A stretch of DNA of 64,000 bases from Moesziomyces globuligerus (Eukaryota; Basidiomycota; Ustilaginomycetes; Ustilaginales; Ustilaginaceae): contig JARVLF010000020.1 in the NCBI GenBank assembly GCA_030849465.1, positions 434,001 to 498,000 on the forward strand. The letters run 5' to 3'. How positions within the stretch are numbered: the first letter of the stretch is position 1; each line of letters starts with the position of its first letter. Below, piece by piece: positions 32,459 to 41,622 of the stretch. Below the pieces are notes generated by a model that saw nothing but the letters and a program-made list of their open reading frames with translations, made no database searches and was not told where the DNA came from. The position numbers were made by a program, and so were the translations under genes.

Positions 32459-34048
32459 ATGTCGCACATGATCGCTTCCGCCATGTCGGTTGCCCAGCAG
32501 AAGCTCGGCACCACTTCCACCCACGATGCCTCGGAGCACCAGCCTGGCTCTTCGCCGCCGCTCTCGCCCGTCGATGACCAGGACATCGAGCTGACCGCCC
32601 CCACCCCGGCGGCCGCTCGCGCTTCGCGTCGCCCCGCCACAGCGCCCAACGCGCCCATGCCCGCGCACCTCCAGTCGTACCGCAACAACCTCGGCAACGA
32701 CATCACCATCGATGTCAACATCGGTCCCAGCTCCTCGGCCGCCTACGCGCGTGCCCAGGGCAGCGCCGCCTTCCACCACGCTCACAAGCACAACTCGCGC
32801 TCCGCCTCCCCCGCCCGCGCTCCCCTCCCCTCCACCGCCACCGAGGCCGACTCCAAGTCCAGCCACCTCGCCGAACCCTCCAACGACGACGCGGCTCCTG
32901 GCGCCTCGCGCTCGCGTGCCAGCTCGCTCGGCTTCGGCGGCCTCGGCCCCGCTACACCCGGCACCGAGGAGACCGATCCGCTGCTGCTGCGTTCGCGCGT
33001 CGTCGAGGAATCCGAGGTGCGTCGTCGCCACTCGGGCAAGGGCAAGAACCGTCGCAACGAGCGCCAGATCCGCGACTTTTACGAGGCCCAGAACGAGCAC
33101 ATCGAACGTCTGCTCAAGCCCATCAGCAAGCACGCCGACGAGGACAAGCAGGACCGCGAGTCGTCCGCACTCAAGGTCAAGATCGCCGTCTACGCCTCGA
33201 TCATCGCCAACTTTGTGCTCGCCATCCTCCAGATGTACGCCGCCGTCAGCTCGCTCTCGCTCTCGCTCTTCGCCACCGCCGCCGACTCGGTGTTCGATCC
33301 GTTTGCCAACCTCGTGCTCAACTGGCTGCATCGCAAGAGCGAAAAGGTCGACGACCGAAAGTGGCCCATCGGCGGTTCGCGCTTCGAGCCCATTGGCAAC
33401 ATCACCTACGCTGCGCTCATGGGCATGGTGTCGGCCATCCTCGTCGTCGAGTCCATCCAGGAACTCGCTACGGGCGATGGCGATAAGAAGCTCTTCATCC
33501 CTTCGCTCATCGCTGTGGGTGTTGCGTTTATCACCAAGGCGATCCTGGCCATCTACTGCTTTGGTCTGCGCAAGTACTCGTCGCAAGTCGAGGTGCTCTA
33601 CCAGGATCACCGCAACGACCTCTTCATCAATGGCTTTGGTATCTTTACTTCGGCGGCGGGTGCGACGATCGCGGGCTGGATCGATCCTTGCGGTGCGCTG
33701 ATCATCTCGCTCGCCATCATCACCTCCTGGACGCGCACCGCGTTTAGCGAGTTCAAGACGCTCGCAGGTGCAGCTGCGCCCACCGACTTCCTCCAGCTCG
33801 TGACGTACAACGCGGCGCTCTTTAGCGACGAGATCCAGGCCATCGAGAGCGTCCGCGCCTACAGCTCCGGTCCGAGGTACATTGTCGAGATCGACATTGT
33901 CATGCATCCCGAAACTCCGCTCTGGAAGAGCCACGATCTCAGCCAGGCTCTCCAGGACAACCTCGAATCGCTCCCCATGGTCGAACGCGCCTTTATCCAC
34001 GTCGACCACGAAGTCGAACACGCCTTCGAACACCGTAAGACCATCTAA
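32459..34048 (+). CDS. Cation diffusion facilitator, manganese-type (MTP8-11 like)
   Basis: The ATG at 32459 gives 529 residues. The first 240 are a disordered N terminus containing a dileucine-like EETDPLLLR. Membrane segments follow from about 240: YASIIANFVLAILQMYAAV, then the metal-site helix with ATAADSVFDPF (a DxxxD motif near 274), then YAALMGMVSAILVVESI and LIAVGVAFITKAILAIY. A second metal helix carries DHRNDLFINGFG near 383. Two DxxxD-like sites are typical of the manganese clade. The soluble C-terminal domain has YIVEIDIVMHPETPLW. Expected role: H+-coupled export of Mn2+ from the cytosol into the Golgi, vacuole or outside. Metal choice is inferred from motif type only. It converges with the threonyl-tRNA synthetase gene, 66 bp apart. 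Confidence 0.88.
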   Translation: MSHMIASAMSVAQQKLGTTSTHDASEHQPGSSPPLSPVDDQDIELTAPTPAAARASRRPATAPNAPMPAHLQSYRNNLGNDITIDVNIGPSSSAAYARAQGSAAFHHAHKHNSRSASPARAPLPSTATEADSKSSHLAEPSNDDAAPGASRSRASSLGFGGLGPATPGTEETDPLLLRSRVVEESEVRRRHSGKGKNRRNERQIRDFYEAQNEHIERLLKPISKHADEDKQDRESSALKVKIAVYASIIANFVLAILQMYAAVSSLSLSLFATAADSVFDPFANLVLNWLHRKSEKVDDRKWPIGGSRFEPIGNITYAALMGMVSAILVVESIQELATGDGDKKLFIPSLIAVGVAFITKAILAIYCFGLRKYSSQVEVLYQDHRNDLFINGFGIFTSAAGATIAGWIDPCGALIISLAIITSWTRTAFSEFKTLAGAAAPTDFLQLVTYNAALFSDEIQAIESVRAYSSGPRYIVEIDIVMHPETPLWKSHDLSQALQDNLESLPMVERAFIHVDHEVEHAFEHRKTI

Positions 34049-34114
34049 AGCAAAACCTTAGCCTCGCAATCCAACCTTCGATAACGACCCTCGTGTGACA
34101 TTCTTTCTTATGAA

Positions 34115-35740
34115 TTAGGCGTGTAGAGAGTCTAGCTGACAGAAGAGATCGCGCAATTCAGGCAGCGAGAGCTGAGCGTTGTGCGGGATGGCGGCGGCAG
34201 CGGCGTTGGCGGCGGCGAGGTTGGCGGGAGCGTTTGCGTCGTCTCTTTTGCGGACGGTGACGGTGTTGTTCTGCATCTCGCGCTCGCCAACGACGAGGAT
34301 GTAGTTGTACCTTGCGAGCTGCGCCTTTCTGACGAGCTTGGCGAGCTTCTCGCGCTGCGGATTCGGCTCTACATCCACGTAGAAGCGTTGCAGATGACGC
34401 TGCGACGAGCGCGACGGCTCCGCATCGGGATGGATGCCGAGCGCGAGCGACTTCTGCACGCGCCGAGCGTAGGCGTTGAGCTCCTCCGAGTCGGTCTTGG
34501 CGGTGAGGATGATGGCTTGGCGTGGCGAGAGCCAGAAGGGCCACCACCCCGCGGTCTGTTCGATGAGGATCGCCATGAAGCGCTCCACGCTGCCGAGGAT
34601 GGCGCGGTGGATCATGACGGGCGTGCTGCGCTCGCCCGTCGTCTTGGCGTCCGGATCGGCGTACGAGAGCTCGAACCTTCGCGGCAGTTGGAAGTCGAGC
34701 TGGATCGTCGCCGTCTGATGCCTTCGACCCTGCCCATCCACAAGGCGGATGTCGATCTTGGGCCCGTAGAAGGCGCCGTCTCCTTGATTGAGCTCCCATC
34801 TGCGTCCGCTGGCGTCGAGCGCGTCGCGCAGCCCGGCCTCGGCCCGATCCCACTCCTCGAGCGTGCCGATGAACGCATCGTGCGGCCGCGTCGACAGTAC
34901 CAGCTCGAAGCTGCCGAACCCAAACGTGTCGTACGCCGAGGTGAGCATGGCGAGCATCGCATTGATCTCGGCCTTGACCTGGTCCGGTCGACAGAAGACG
35001 TGCGCGTCGTCCTGATGGAAGCGCCTCACTCGCGTCAGCCCCGTCAGCGCGCCCGAGGCTTCGTTGCGGTGCAGCGGCGAGAACTCGGCGTAGCGGATGG
35101 GCAGATCGCGATACGAGCGCTCTTGCGAGGCAAAGATGAGGCAGTGCCCGGGACAGTTCATGGGCTTGAGCCCGAAAGTGTCGTCCTCGGCCACTGCAGC
35201 GTCGGTGTGGATGGAACAGCAGGCGCTGCGTTCGCCGTCGATGCTGCTAGCGGGCGGGGAGGACGCGGTGCGCGTGAGACGCTCCTTGTAGCCTTCGGCG
35301 GCGAACATGTCGTCGCGGTAGTTGTCCCAGTGACCCGAGCGCTTCCACAGCGACGTCTTGTACAGCTGCGGCGACTGCACCTCGTCGTAGCCGTACACGT
35401 CGTACAGATCGCGCACCACACGCTCCACCTTGCGCGCGAGCCGCATGCCGTGCGGCAGGATGAAGGGGGTGCCGGGCGAAGAGTCGTGCGTGAGGAAGAG
35501 AGACTGGGCCTTGCCGATCGCACGATGGTCCGTCGCGTTGCTGGACAAGGCAGCAGCATCCTGCGTGCTGCTGCTCTTGGACGGGGACGCTTTGGCTGTT
35601 GTCGCCGCTGTCGGTGCTGCGGAGGATGAGTGCCGCGCGAACGTGTTGGGTCTGGGCAGAGGAGAAGGCGCTGCGCATCGCGAGCTCGAAGCATGATGCA
35701 GCGCGCGGCGCGCAAGCGCTTGTATGCTGGGACGCGACAT
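34115..35740 (-). CDS. MST1: Mitochondrial threonyl-tRNA synthetase
   Basis: Single exon, 541 residues, ATG at the complement of 35738-35740. The first 40 residues are rich in Arg, Ala, Ser and His and suit a mitochondrial targeting sequence. The class II catalytic core shows LKPMNCPGHCLIF (zinc-site Cys), TRVRRFHQDDAHVF (motif 2) and PVMIHRAILGSVERFMAILIE (motif 3). The anticodon-binding domain closes the protein (YNYILVVGEREMQNNTVTVR). It lacks the N-terminal TGS and editing domains of the cytosolic enzyme, as expected for the organellar form. It charges mitochondrial tRNA-Thr. Confidence 0.94.
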   Translation of the reverse strand: MSRPSIQALARRALHHASSSRCAAPSPLPRPNTFARHSSSAAPTAATTAKASPSKSSSTQDAAALSSNATDHRAIGKAQSLFLTHDSSPGTPFILPHGMRLARKVERVVRDLYDVYGYDEVQSPQLYKTSLWKRSGHWDNYRDDMFAAEGYKERLTRTASSPPASSIDGERSACCSIHTDAAVAEDDTFGLKPMNCPGHCLIFASQERSYRDLPIRYAEFSPLHRNEASGALTGLTRVRRFHQDDAHVFCRPDQVKAEINAMLAMLTSAYDTFGFGSFELVLSTRPHDAFIGTLEEWDRAEAGLRDALDASGRRWELNQGDGAFYGPKIDIRLVDGQGRRHQTATIQLDFQLPRRFELSYADPDAKTTGERSTPVMIHRAILGSVERFMAILIEQTAGWWPFWLSPRQAIILTAKTDSEELNAYARRVQKSLALGIHPDAEPSRSSQRHLQRFYVDVEPNPQREKLAKLVRKAQLARYNYILVVGEREMQNNTVTVRKRDDANAPANLAAANAAAAAIPHNAQLSLPELRDLFCQLDSLHA

Positions 35741-36288
35741 GTTCGCAGGTGATCAGCTCGGCGTGGCCCTCCGCCGATGGTGGTGGTGACGGTGCGCGTT
35801 CAGGGATGGAGGTATCCGTGGATGAGAGATGATCTTCTTTTAGAGACAAAACCAATTTTAAGAAGCATCAAAAAAAAATGTCAAAAAAAAAGGCCGACGT
35901 CAGGGTCTTCTCGGGTTAGTTTTGCAAGCGCTGATGATGTGTTAGACCGCTTCTCCACATGGATCGTGCGGGTGGCTTGTGCCGATGGCCACGAGACGCC
36001 GAGTGACGTGATGCCCGGCAGCCTACAGGCAGACGAATCGCCAGAGAGCGCAACGTTGGAATCGGGCCTGGACCCTGAGCTCGCCAGCTGAGTTGCTTTG
36101 GAGCTTCGGCAGCCGCCGCTACGGTATCTTATCGACTCTTTGTCGCGCCTGCTGCTTCTGCTCCGCCATCATCCTCACATCCGGCTGCAAGTTGTCGACG
36201 AGTGTACTCGCTCCGCCGTTGTTCCGGGTCGACTCGCCGCTGCCACATCGCCCGGAGCGCACCGCTCGCAACGTAGGCACAGCACACC
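35741..36288. promoter_or_regulatory. Divergent promoter region, MST1 / YME2
   Basis: Separates two nuclear genes for mitochondrial proteins, transcribed away from each other. It contains two poly-A runs near 35869-35892. No ATG-led conserved frame was seen. Shared control is possible but untested. Confidence 0.5.
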
Positions 36289-39138
36289 ATGTACTCCTCC
36301 CGGCTCCTCGCCGCCCACGGCCCGCTCCACCTCGCACGACGCCCTCTCACAGCCTCGCTGCGCAGTCGATGCAGTGCCGCATCTCTCGCAGCAGCCGCTG
36401 CCAGCAAAGCACCTCTACCGCTTACGGCGTCGGCTGCAGGACTGAACCGACTCACCGCTACCCGCCTGCAACCGCTCAGATGGTCGTCCTCCGCCGCGCT
36501 CGCTTCCACCTCGCCCGAGGCGGCCAAAGTCGCCGAAGATGCCGAGAACGAGACGGAGAGCGACCCGTTCCGCAAAATCGGCTATCTGTACTTTGACACC
36601 GTCTTCCCCATCCGACTCGGCTTCTGGGACATCCGCTACATGCTCGCCTCTCTCGAAAAACGCTCCGTGCTCGACCGCGTCAAGGCCAGCTTGCCGCCCG
36701 ACCAGAGCGTCGGCTACGGCTTCAAGGTCATCGGTGCCGAGGAACGCATGAAGGATGGAGGCGCCTTTGTCACCTTCTCCTACAGGGAGGACCCCAACGA
36801 GAACAGCCAGGACTCGCTCAACCACATTGAGAAGCGCCTCAAGTCCGGCGTCCGCCGCGTCTTCAACCCGCTCCTCTTCTTCTTCGGCACTCCGGGCATC
36901 CACGTCGTCCGCGGCACTCCATTCCGCGAGGATATGAACATCTTCCCCGCCACCCGCATCTTCGTCAAGCTCGAGGGCGGAGACGCCAGCGAAGAGCAGC
37001 TCTGGCAGGCGCTGCGTCCCTACGGCCGCATCGTCTCCATCGTCAAGGAGAAGCCCTCCGAGGCCTTTGTCACCTTCTCCCGGATCCGCGGCGCTACAAG
37101 TGCACGCAACTGCGCTCATGGATACGAGCTACCCAACGGCGCCCGCTTCGTCATCACGTTCCGCAGCAAGCTGCGCAGCAAGCAGGCGTGGGACTGGATC
37201 TCGAACCACCCGAGGATCGTCTTCCCGCTCGTCGCCTTCCTCATCGGCGGCATCTCGTACATGGTCTTCGACCCGGTGCGCGAGTTCATGGTCGAGAGCA
37301 AGGTGCACAATACCTTTTCGCTCGACGAGTACCGCCTCTACACATGGCTCAAGCGCAACACGGTTGGCCTCTTCAAGGACACCGACCCCAACACCGGCGC
37401 TGGCATGGACGACTGGTGGGAGCGCCGCCAGGCCGCAGAGACCATCCAGGAGTGGATCCGCGAAAAGCCCTCGACGTTTGTCACCATCTCGGGCCCGCGC
37501 GGATCGGGCAAGTCGGGCCTGGTGAGCAAGGCCATCACGCGCGACGTCCAGCATCTCGTCATCGACTGCGACGCCATCGCCAAGACGGCCAAGAACGACT
37601 CGCTGCTCATCACCTCGCTCGCCAACGAGACCGGCTACTGGCCCGTCTTCAGCTGGCTCAGCAGCATCAACAACATCATCGACCTCGCCGCCGTCGGCCT
37701 CATCGGCTCCAAGGCCGGCTTCGCCACCCCAACAGACGCTCAGCTCAAGCAGATGCTCGGCGTAGTCACCAATGCGCTCAACCACATCAACGAACAGACA
37801 CAGAAGCGCATCGCCAAGGCCGAAAAGGCTCGCCTCGCCGCCGAGAAGAAGCTCGCCAAGCGCGACGACCCCGCGGCCGCGCCAGAGACTGGGTCGCTGG
37901 AAGAGAAGGCGTCGGCCTTGGCGCACGACACGATCGAGTCGATCCAGCACCTCGTGTCTTCTTGCGACGACAGCCAAACCGGCGACGTTAAGAACAAGAC
38001 CTTCGACTCGCCCGTCGTCGTGATCAAGCAGTTCCACCACAAGGGCATCAAGCAAGCCATCCTCCACCAGGTGCTCGCCGAGTGGGCGGCCGAGCTGGTG
38101 ACCAACGGCATCGCCCACGTCGTGTTCGTCTCGGACAATCCGGTGGGCATGGGCAAAGAGCTTGCCAAGGCGCTGCCCAACGTGCCCTTCCAGGGCATCG
38201 CCCTCGCCGATGCCGAGGAGGACAAGGCACGCAGCTATGTCTACAACAAGCTCAAGGAGCTCGGACGTCTGCCGCCGCTCGCTGGCGCTCCCGTCGCTAC
38301 GCCTGTGGCTGGCGAGGCTGCGCCCGAGTATGCGGCGGCGCTGGACGACGAGACGGCGAGGTGGGTGGACAAGCTCGGCGGAAGGCTGACGGATCTGGAG
38401 ACGCTGGTGCAAAAGGTGGCTTTGGGCCAGACGGTCGAGTCGGCGGTGCACGACATTGTCTCTCGCAGCGTGGTCGAGCTGCGCAAGAATGCGTTTGGCG
38501 ACGATGCGAGCGAGGCGTCGTCGCTGCCCTGGACGCGCGCCCAGGCGTGGACGGTGGTCAAGAAGCTTGCGGTCAAGGGCGAGATCTCGTACTACGGCCT
38601 GCTGCACAACGAGTTCAAGGGCAACGAGGCGGCCATCAAGTCGCTCGAGCAGGCCGAACTCATCTCGGTCCGACATCACGACGGTCGTCCCTCGGCGATC
38701 CGCGCTGGCCGCCCCGTCATGCAGGAGGCGATCCAACGTCTCGTGGCCGATCGCATCTTCAACGACACCCAGACGCTGCTCGCCAACGGCGCAGCCATCG
38801 AGTCGGCCGAAAAGAGCCTGAGGACCATCGAGGCCGAGATCTCGGACATCTCGCGCATGATCCAGGGCTCGCCCTTCCGGGTCGCCTCGGGCGCAGGCGC
38901 CACCAGCGGCGCCGTGCTGCCTCCGCCGCAGGACAAGAGCAAGCAGTCGGGCGGCTGGCTGCCGAGCATCGGCTGGCGCGCCGACGCACAGGCGGACACG
39001 AGCATCAGCACCAGCGACGCCGCAAAAGCCAGGACCGAGTTCCTCCTCTCCAAGATGGCCGAGCTCCAGACAAAGATCTCCAAACTCGACGCGCAGAGCA
39101 CGGCGATCAAGGCCCGGCTTGCTGCGCATCGCGACTAG
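36289..39138 (+). CDS. YME2: Mitochondrial inner-membrane protein YME2 (escape protein 2)
   Basis: Single exon, 949 residues. The N terminus is a basic presequence of roughly 60 residues. It is followed by LYFDTVFPIRLGFWDIRYM and an RRM-like segment (TRIFVKLEGGDASEEQLW ... EAFVTFSRIRGATSARN). One membrane span lies near residue 309 (FPLVAFLIGGISYMVFDP). Then comes an AAA-like domain with a Walker A loop GPRGSGKS near residue 402. The last 80 residues are coiled coil. In yeast, Yme2 sits in the inner membrane with the matrix-side RRM and is linked to mitochondrial DNA maintenance and escape. The domain order is intact. Confidence 0.93.
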   Translation: MYSSRLLAAHGPLHLARRPLTASLRSRCSAASLAAAAASKAPLPLTASAAGLNRLTATRLQPLRWSSSAALASTSPEAAKVAEDAENETESDPFRKIGYLYFDTVFPIRLGFWDIRYMLASLEKRSVLDRVKASLPPDQSVGYGFKVIGAEERMKDGGAFVTFSYREDPNENSQDSLNHIEKRLKSGVRRVFNPLLFFFGTPGIHVVRGTPFREDMNIFPATRIFVKLEGGDASEEQLWQALRPYGRIVSIVKEKPSEAFVTFSRIRGATSARNCAHGYELPNGARFVITFRSKLRSKQAWDWISNHPRIVFPLVAFLIGGISYMVFDPVREFMVESKVHNTFSLDEYRLYTWLKRNTVGLFKDTDPNTGAGMDDWWERRQAAETIQEWIREKPSTFVTISGPRGSGKSGLVSKAITRDVQHLVIDCDAIAKTAKNDSLLITSLANETGYWPVFSWLSSINNIIDLAAVGLIGSKAGFATPTDAQLKQMLGVVTNALNHINEQTQKRIAKAEKARLAAEKKLAKRDDPAAAPETGSLEEKASALAHDTIESIQHLVSSCDDSQTGDVKNKTFDSPVVVIKQFHHKGIKQAILHQVLAEWAAELVTNGIAHVVFVSDNPVGMGKELAKALPNVPFQGIALADAEEDKARSYVYNKLKELGRLPPLAGAPVATPVAGEAAPEYAAALDDETARWVDKLGGRLTDLETLVQKVALGQTVESAVHDIVSRSVVELRKNAFGDDASEASSLPWTRAQAWTVVKKLAVKGEISYYGLLHNEFKGNEAAIKSLEQAELISVRHHDGRPSAIRAGRPVMQEAIQRLVADRIFNDTQTLLANGAAIESAEKSLRTIEAEISDISRMIQGSPFRVASGAGATSGAVLPPPQDKSKQSGGWLPSIGWRADAQADTSISTSDAAKARTEFLLSKMAELQTKISKLDAQSTAIKARLAAHRD

Positions 39139-39592
39139 AGGGCCGCAAGAGGCGTGCAATTGGAGCATATAATGCGCAGCGCTTTGCGCTTTGCTTTGAT
39201 TGGCGGGTGCGAGCAAGTGAGGCGTGCGCTTTGACGTCGAATCGCGCCAAATGTGAGAGGGTGGCGTGCAGGTATCAGTCAGACTCGGCTGAGCCCTGGA
39301 AAATCGTCCTTTTTCGTTTCCTTTTTTTGGCCGGTGGTGGTAGGGGCTGAATCATCGGTGACTAAAGGCGATGGTCGCAGCTCAGTCATAGCTGCGTGTC
39401 CGTCGCAATCATGGCGAGATGCGGCCTGGACAGGCAGAAGCTCGACGAGGTATCGAGGGTCGACCCTCCGAGCGTGTGTCAGCTTGCAGCCTGGTGGCGG
39501 CAAGAGCATATATACCTCGCCGACCCGAGAGCTCGCATTGTAAATTTACTCGCCATCATCTTCCAACACTTTGGTCTGCCAGTCTGATCATC
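39139..39592. promoter_or_regulatory. Intergenic region upstream of the small hydrophilic gene
   Basis: Carries the YME2 3' end and the promoter of the next plus-strand gene, including a TATATA element at 39509-39514. No coding frame or RNA gene was seen. Confidence 0.5.
39509..39514 (+). promoter_or_regulatory. TATA-like box of the 178-residue gene
   Basis: TATATA in GC-rich surroundings, 79 bp before the ATG of the small hydrophilic protein gene. Distance and isolation suit a core promoter element. Confidence 0.45.
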
Positions 39593-40199
39593 ATGACACG
39601 ATCTGAAGCCGCATCCCACTCAATCGTATGTATCGCTGCCTGAATTTGCTTGTTGTTGGCATTGCTGACCTCTAGTTGATCCGGGGAATTCTTAGGCCGA
39701 AGCGCAGCGGGATCGTGAGTCGCACTCGTTGCCCGGGTCTGGTGCTGGGCCGAACAAAGCGGGTGCGCTCGACGGTGCTTCTGCGTTTGGCTCCGAGTTG
39801 GGCGCGGTGCGAGATGCGCGCCGGGATCTCGCTCGAGCCCGAGCCGAGGGCGACAATGTCCCAGCGCCGCCGTCCGGGTCGGATGCAGCCTCGCTCGGAT
39901 TCGGCATGCTCAATGGTGCCGACCAGGGCATCACCACACCGGGCAAGGAGAAGCGCTCCCAGCTCCAAGCCGAACGCAACGACCAGATCCACAGCCACCA
40001 ACCCGACCTCGCCCAGATCGCCCGCGCCTCGGCAGGTGCTCCCTCGAACACGCGCGGTGCCGAAAACCCAACCTCGTCCGGCACAAGCAACCCAGATGCC
40101 CTGCTCAACACTGTGGCCACTAGCACCGGTACAGAGTCCGGCACGGGCGCAGACAAGGCTGGCATCCAAGTGACGCGCGACGCTCCCACCTCGGCCTGA
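39593..40199 (+). CDS. Small hydrophilic protein of unknown function (2 exons)
   Basis: Exon 1 (39593-39625) codes 11 residues, MTRSEAASHSI. A 70-nt intron with GTATGT donor, GCTGAC branch-like site and TTAG acceptor joins in frame to exon 2 (39696-40199), giving 178 residues. The protein has no signal peptide or membrane segment. It is rich in Ala, Gly, Ser, Asp and Gln and almost free of aromatic residues, so it is likely disordered. Recognisable pieces are AVRDARRDLARARAEGD and PGKEKRSQLQAERNDQIHSH, both short amphipathic helices. Composition recalls hydrophilin or late-embryogenesis stress proteins, but I recognise no family. A good TATA box upstream hints at inducible expression. Conserved frame and clean splice sites support a real gene. 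Confidence 0.65.
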
Positions 40200-40325
40200 G
40201 CAACCTCTCGACTTGCCATTTACTGCCCTGCCAGCCGTATCCCTTGTCGCCAATGCCGATGCTCTTGATCATGGATGTGGTTGCTGAGGCGGATTTGTTC
40301 GCGAATGTGCTGGTGCGGGCGTGCG

Positions 40326-41287
40326 TTAGGCGCGAGAGGAGGATGCAAGGGGAGCAGCCAGTCGTGCAGCACGTTTGCGACCCGCGTGCGATGCGTTGCG
40401 CGCGTGCGAAGCGCCGGGCTGCGGTAGACCGGATGAGCGACGCTGGCCCGAGACGCGCGAGAGGAGCTGCTGATTCTGGCGCTGGAAGAGCAGCTTCTGC
40501 CGCTGCACAAACGCCCAGACCGAAACCACGGCGATCACCGCCACCACCGCCTAGCAGCCCGATACGAGATCAAGAAACGTCAGGTCCATCGTCGAAGTCC
40601 GAGCACGGTCATGGACTTGGCAGTCGTACAACTTACGATCATCTCAAAGTAATCCTTTGCTTCTTGCTTTGCCGACTTTCCGCACGCCTCCCAACCGAGC
40701 ATCGCCGCTGGCGAGGGAGCGCTCGATGCACGCGCCGCATTGGCCGTATCCAGAGCTGAGCGCACGGCAGCCTCATCCGTTCGGTCGGCCACGCGACTGC
40801 ACGCCACGCGCCGCCGGTTGTTGTACGGCCGACAGTACGGTAGATGCACCTAGCCCCGGCAAAACCATCCTTGTCAGCCATTCGCACGATCGTTACCACT
40901 ACGGCGTCGCGGAGTACTTACCACGTCGTCAGGGCACGGTTTGCAATCGCCCGCGGGCACGCAGACGTAGTCGGTACCATTGTCTGCAGGGGCAGAAGAC
41001 GGCGTCGGTGAGCTGCCGGGCTTGCTGGCCGACGCCTGGCCATTGCGGAACGACGACCAGAGCGGCCACTCTCCTTCGTAGCCGAGCACCTTGGTGCCCT
41101 CGTTCTTGCCATCTCCCAATACAAATTTGGTCCCCGCCAGCTCCGTGTCTGGCCGCCACGAGTCTCGGCGCGCGAGTGAAGCCTGGGAGGCAGCGGTGGA
41201 GGCGTCGGTCGCCATTGCGTTGAGGAAGAAGAGCGACATCATGAGCGCCAGCCGCGATGGCCGCGTGCGTGAGCTGATACGGGCCAT
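40326..41287 (-). CDS. JTB-family type I membrane protein (3 exons)
   Basis: Minus-strand exons 41287-40922, 40849-40637 and 40550-40326 give 267 residues. Introns of 72 and 86 nt have GTAAGT donors and TAG acceptors, all in phase 0. The protein begins with a basic N terminus and a hydrophobic signal (LALMMSLFFLNAMA). The lumenal part has paired cysteines (CVPAGDCKPCPDD, YCRPYNNRRRVACS) and GWEACGKSAKQEAKDYFEM. One membrane span follows (AVVAVIAVVSVWAFV), then a basic cytosolic tail starting QRQKLLFQRQNQQLL. The cysteine pattern, a Glu-x-x-x-(Tyr/Trp)-Phe segment just before the span, and the RQRQ-type start of the tail match animal JTB (jumping translocation breakpoint) proteins, whose role is poorly defined. 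The protein is longer than human JTB at both ends. Confidence 0.7.
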
Positions 41288-41622
41288 GCTGCGCGCGTGT
41301 CCGACGTGGGATAGGAAGGAGTGTCGAGGATAGTTAGGAGTGATGGTGGGAGTAGGAACAATTGGAGCCTCGGTTGGCGGGTGCATTTGACAGGGCCGGA
41401 GGCCGAATTCCGAACCGACGTGGAGGGTGAAGCGATACTCGACGGGCTCGTGCGTAGCAATCTTTGGCACGACTGCCACTCACTTCATCTGCACTTCCCC
41501 TTCTCTTTCATCTTCAGCTGCGGCCGCCGTCATGCCGGCGATCAAGAGCCCGGCACACGCATAGAGGACACCTCAAAAGCCAGCGTGGTCGTGATCTGCC
41601 AAACGGGCCGGCGATCATAGCC
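41288..41622. promoter_or_regulatory. Divergent promoter region, JTB-like / carrier-like genes
   Basis: A compact 335-bp interval between two divergent ATGs. Frames extend into it from both sides but start with non-ATG codons. Nothing else was seen. Confidence 0.5.

Noticed and set aside
37129..39216. Minus-strand open frame of 695 codons opposite YME2
   Set aside because: Antisense shadow of the YME2 coding frame; no motif.
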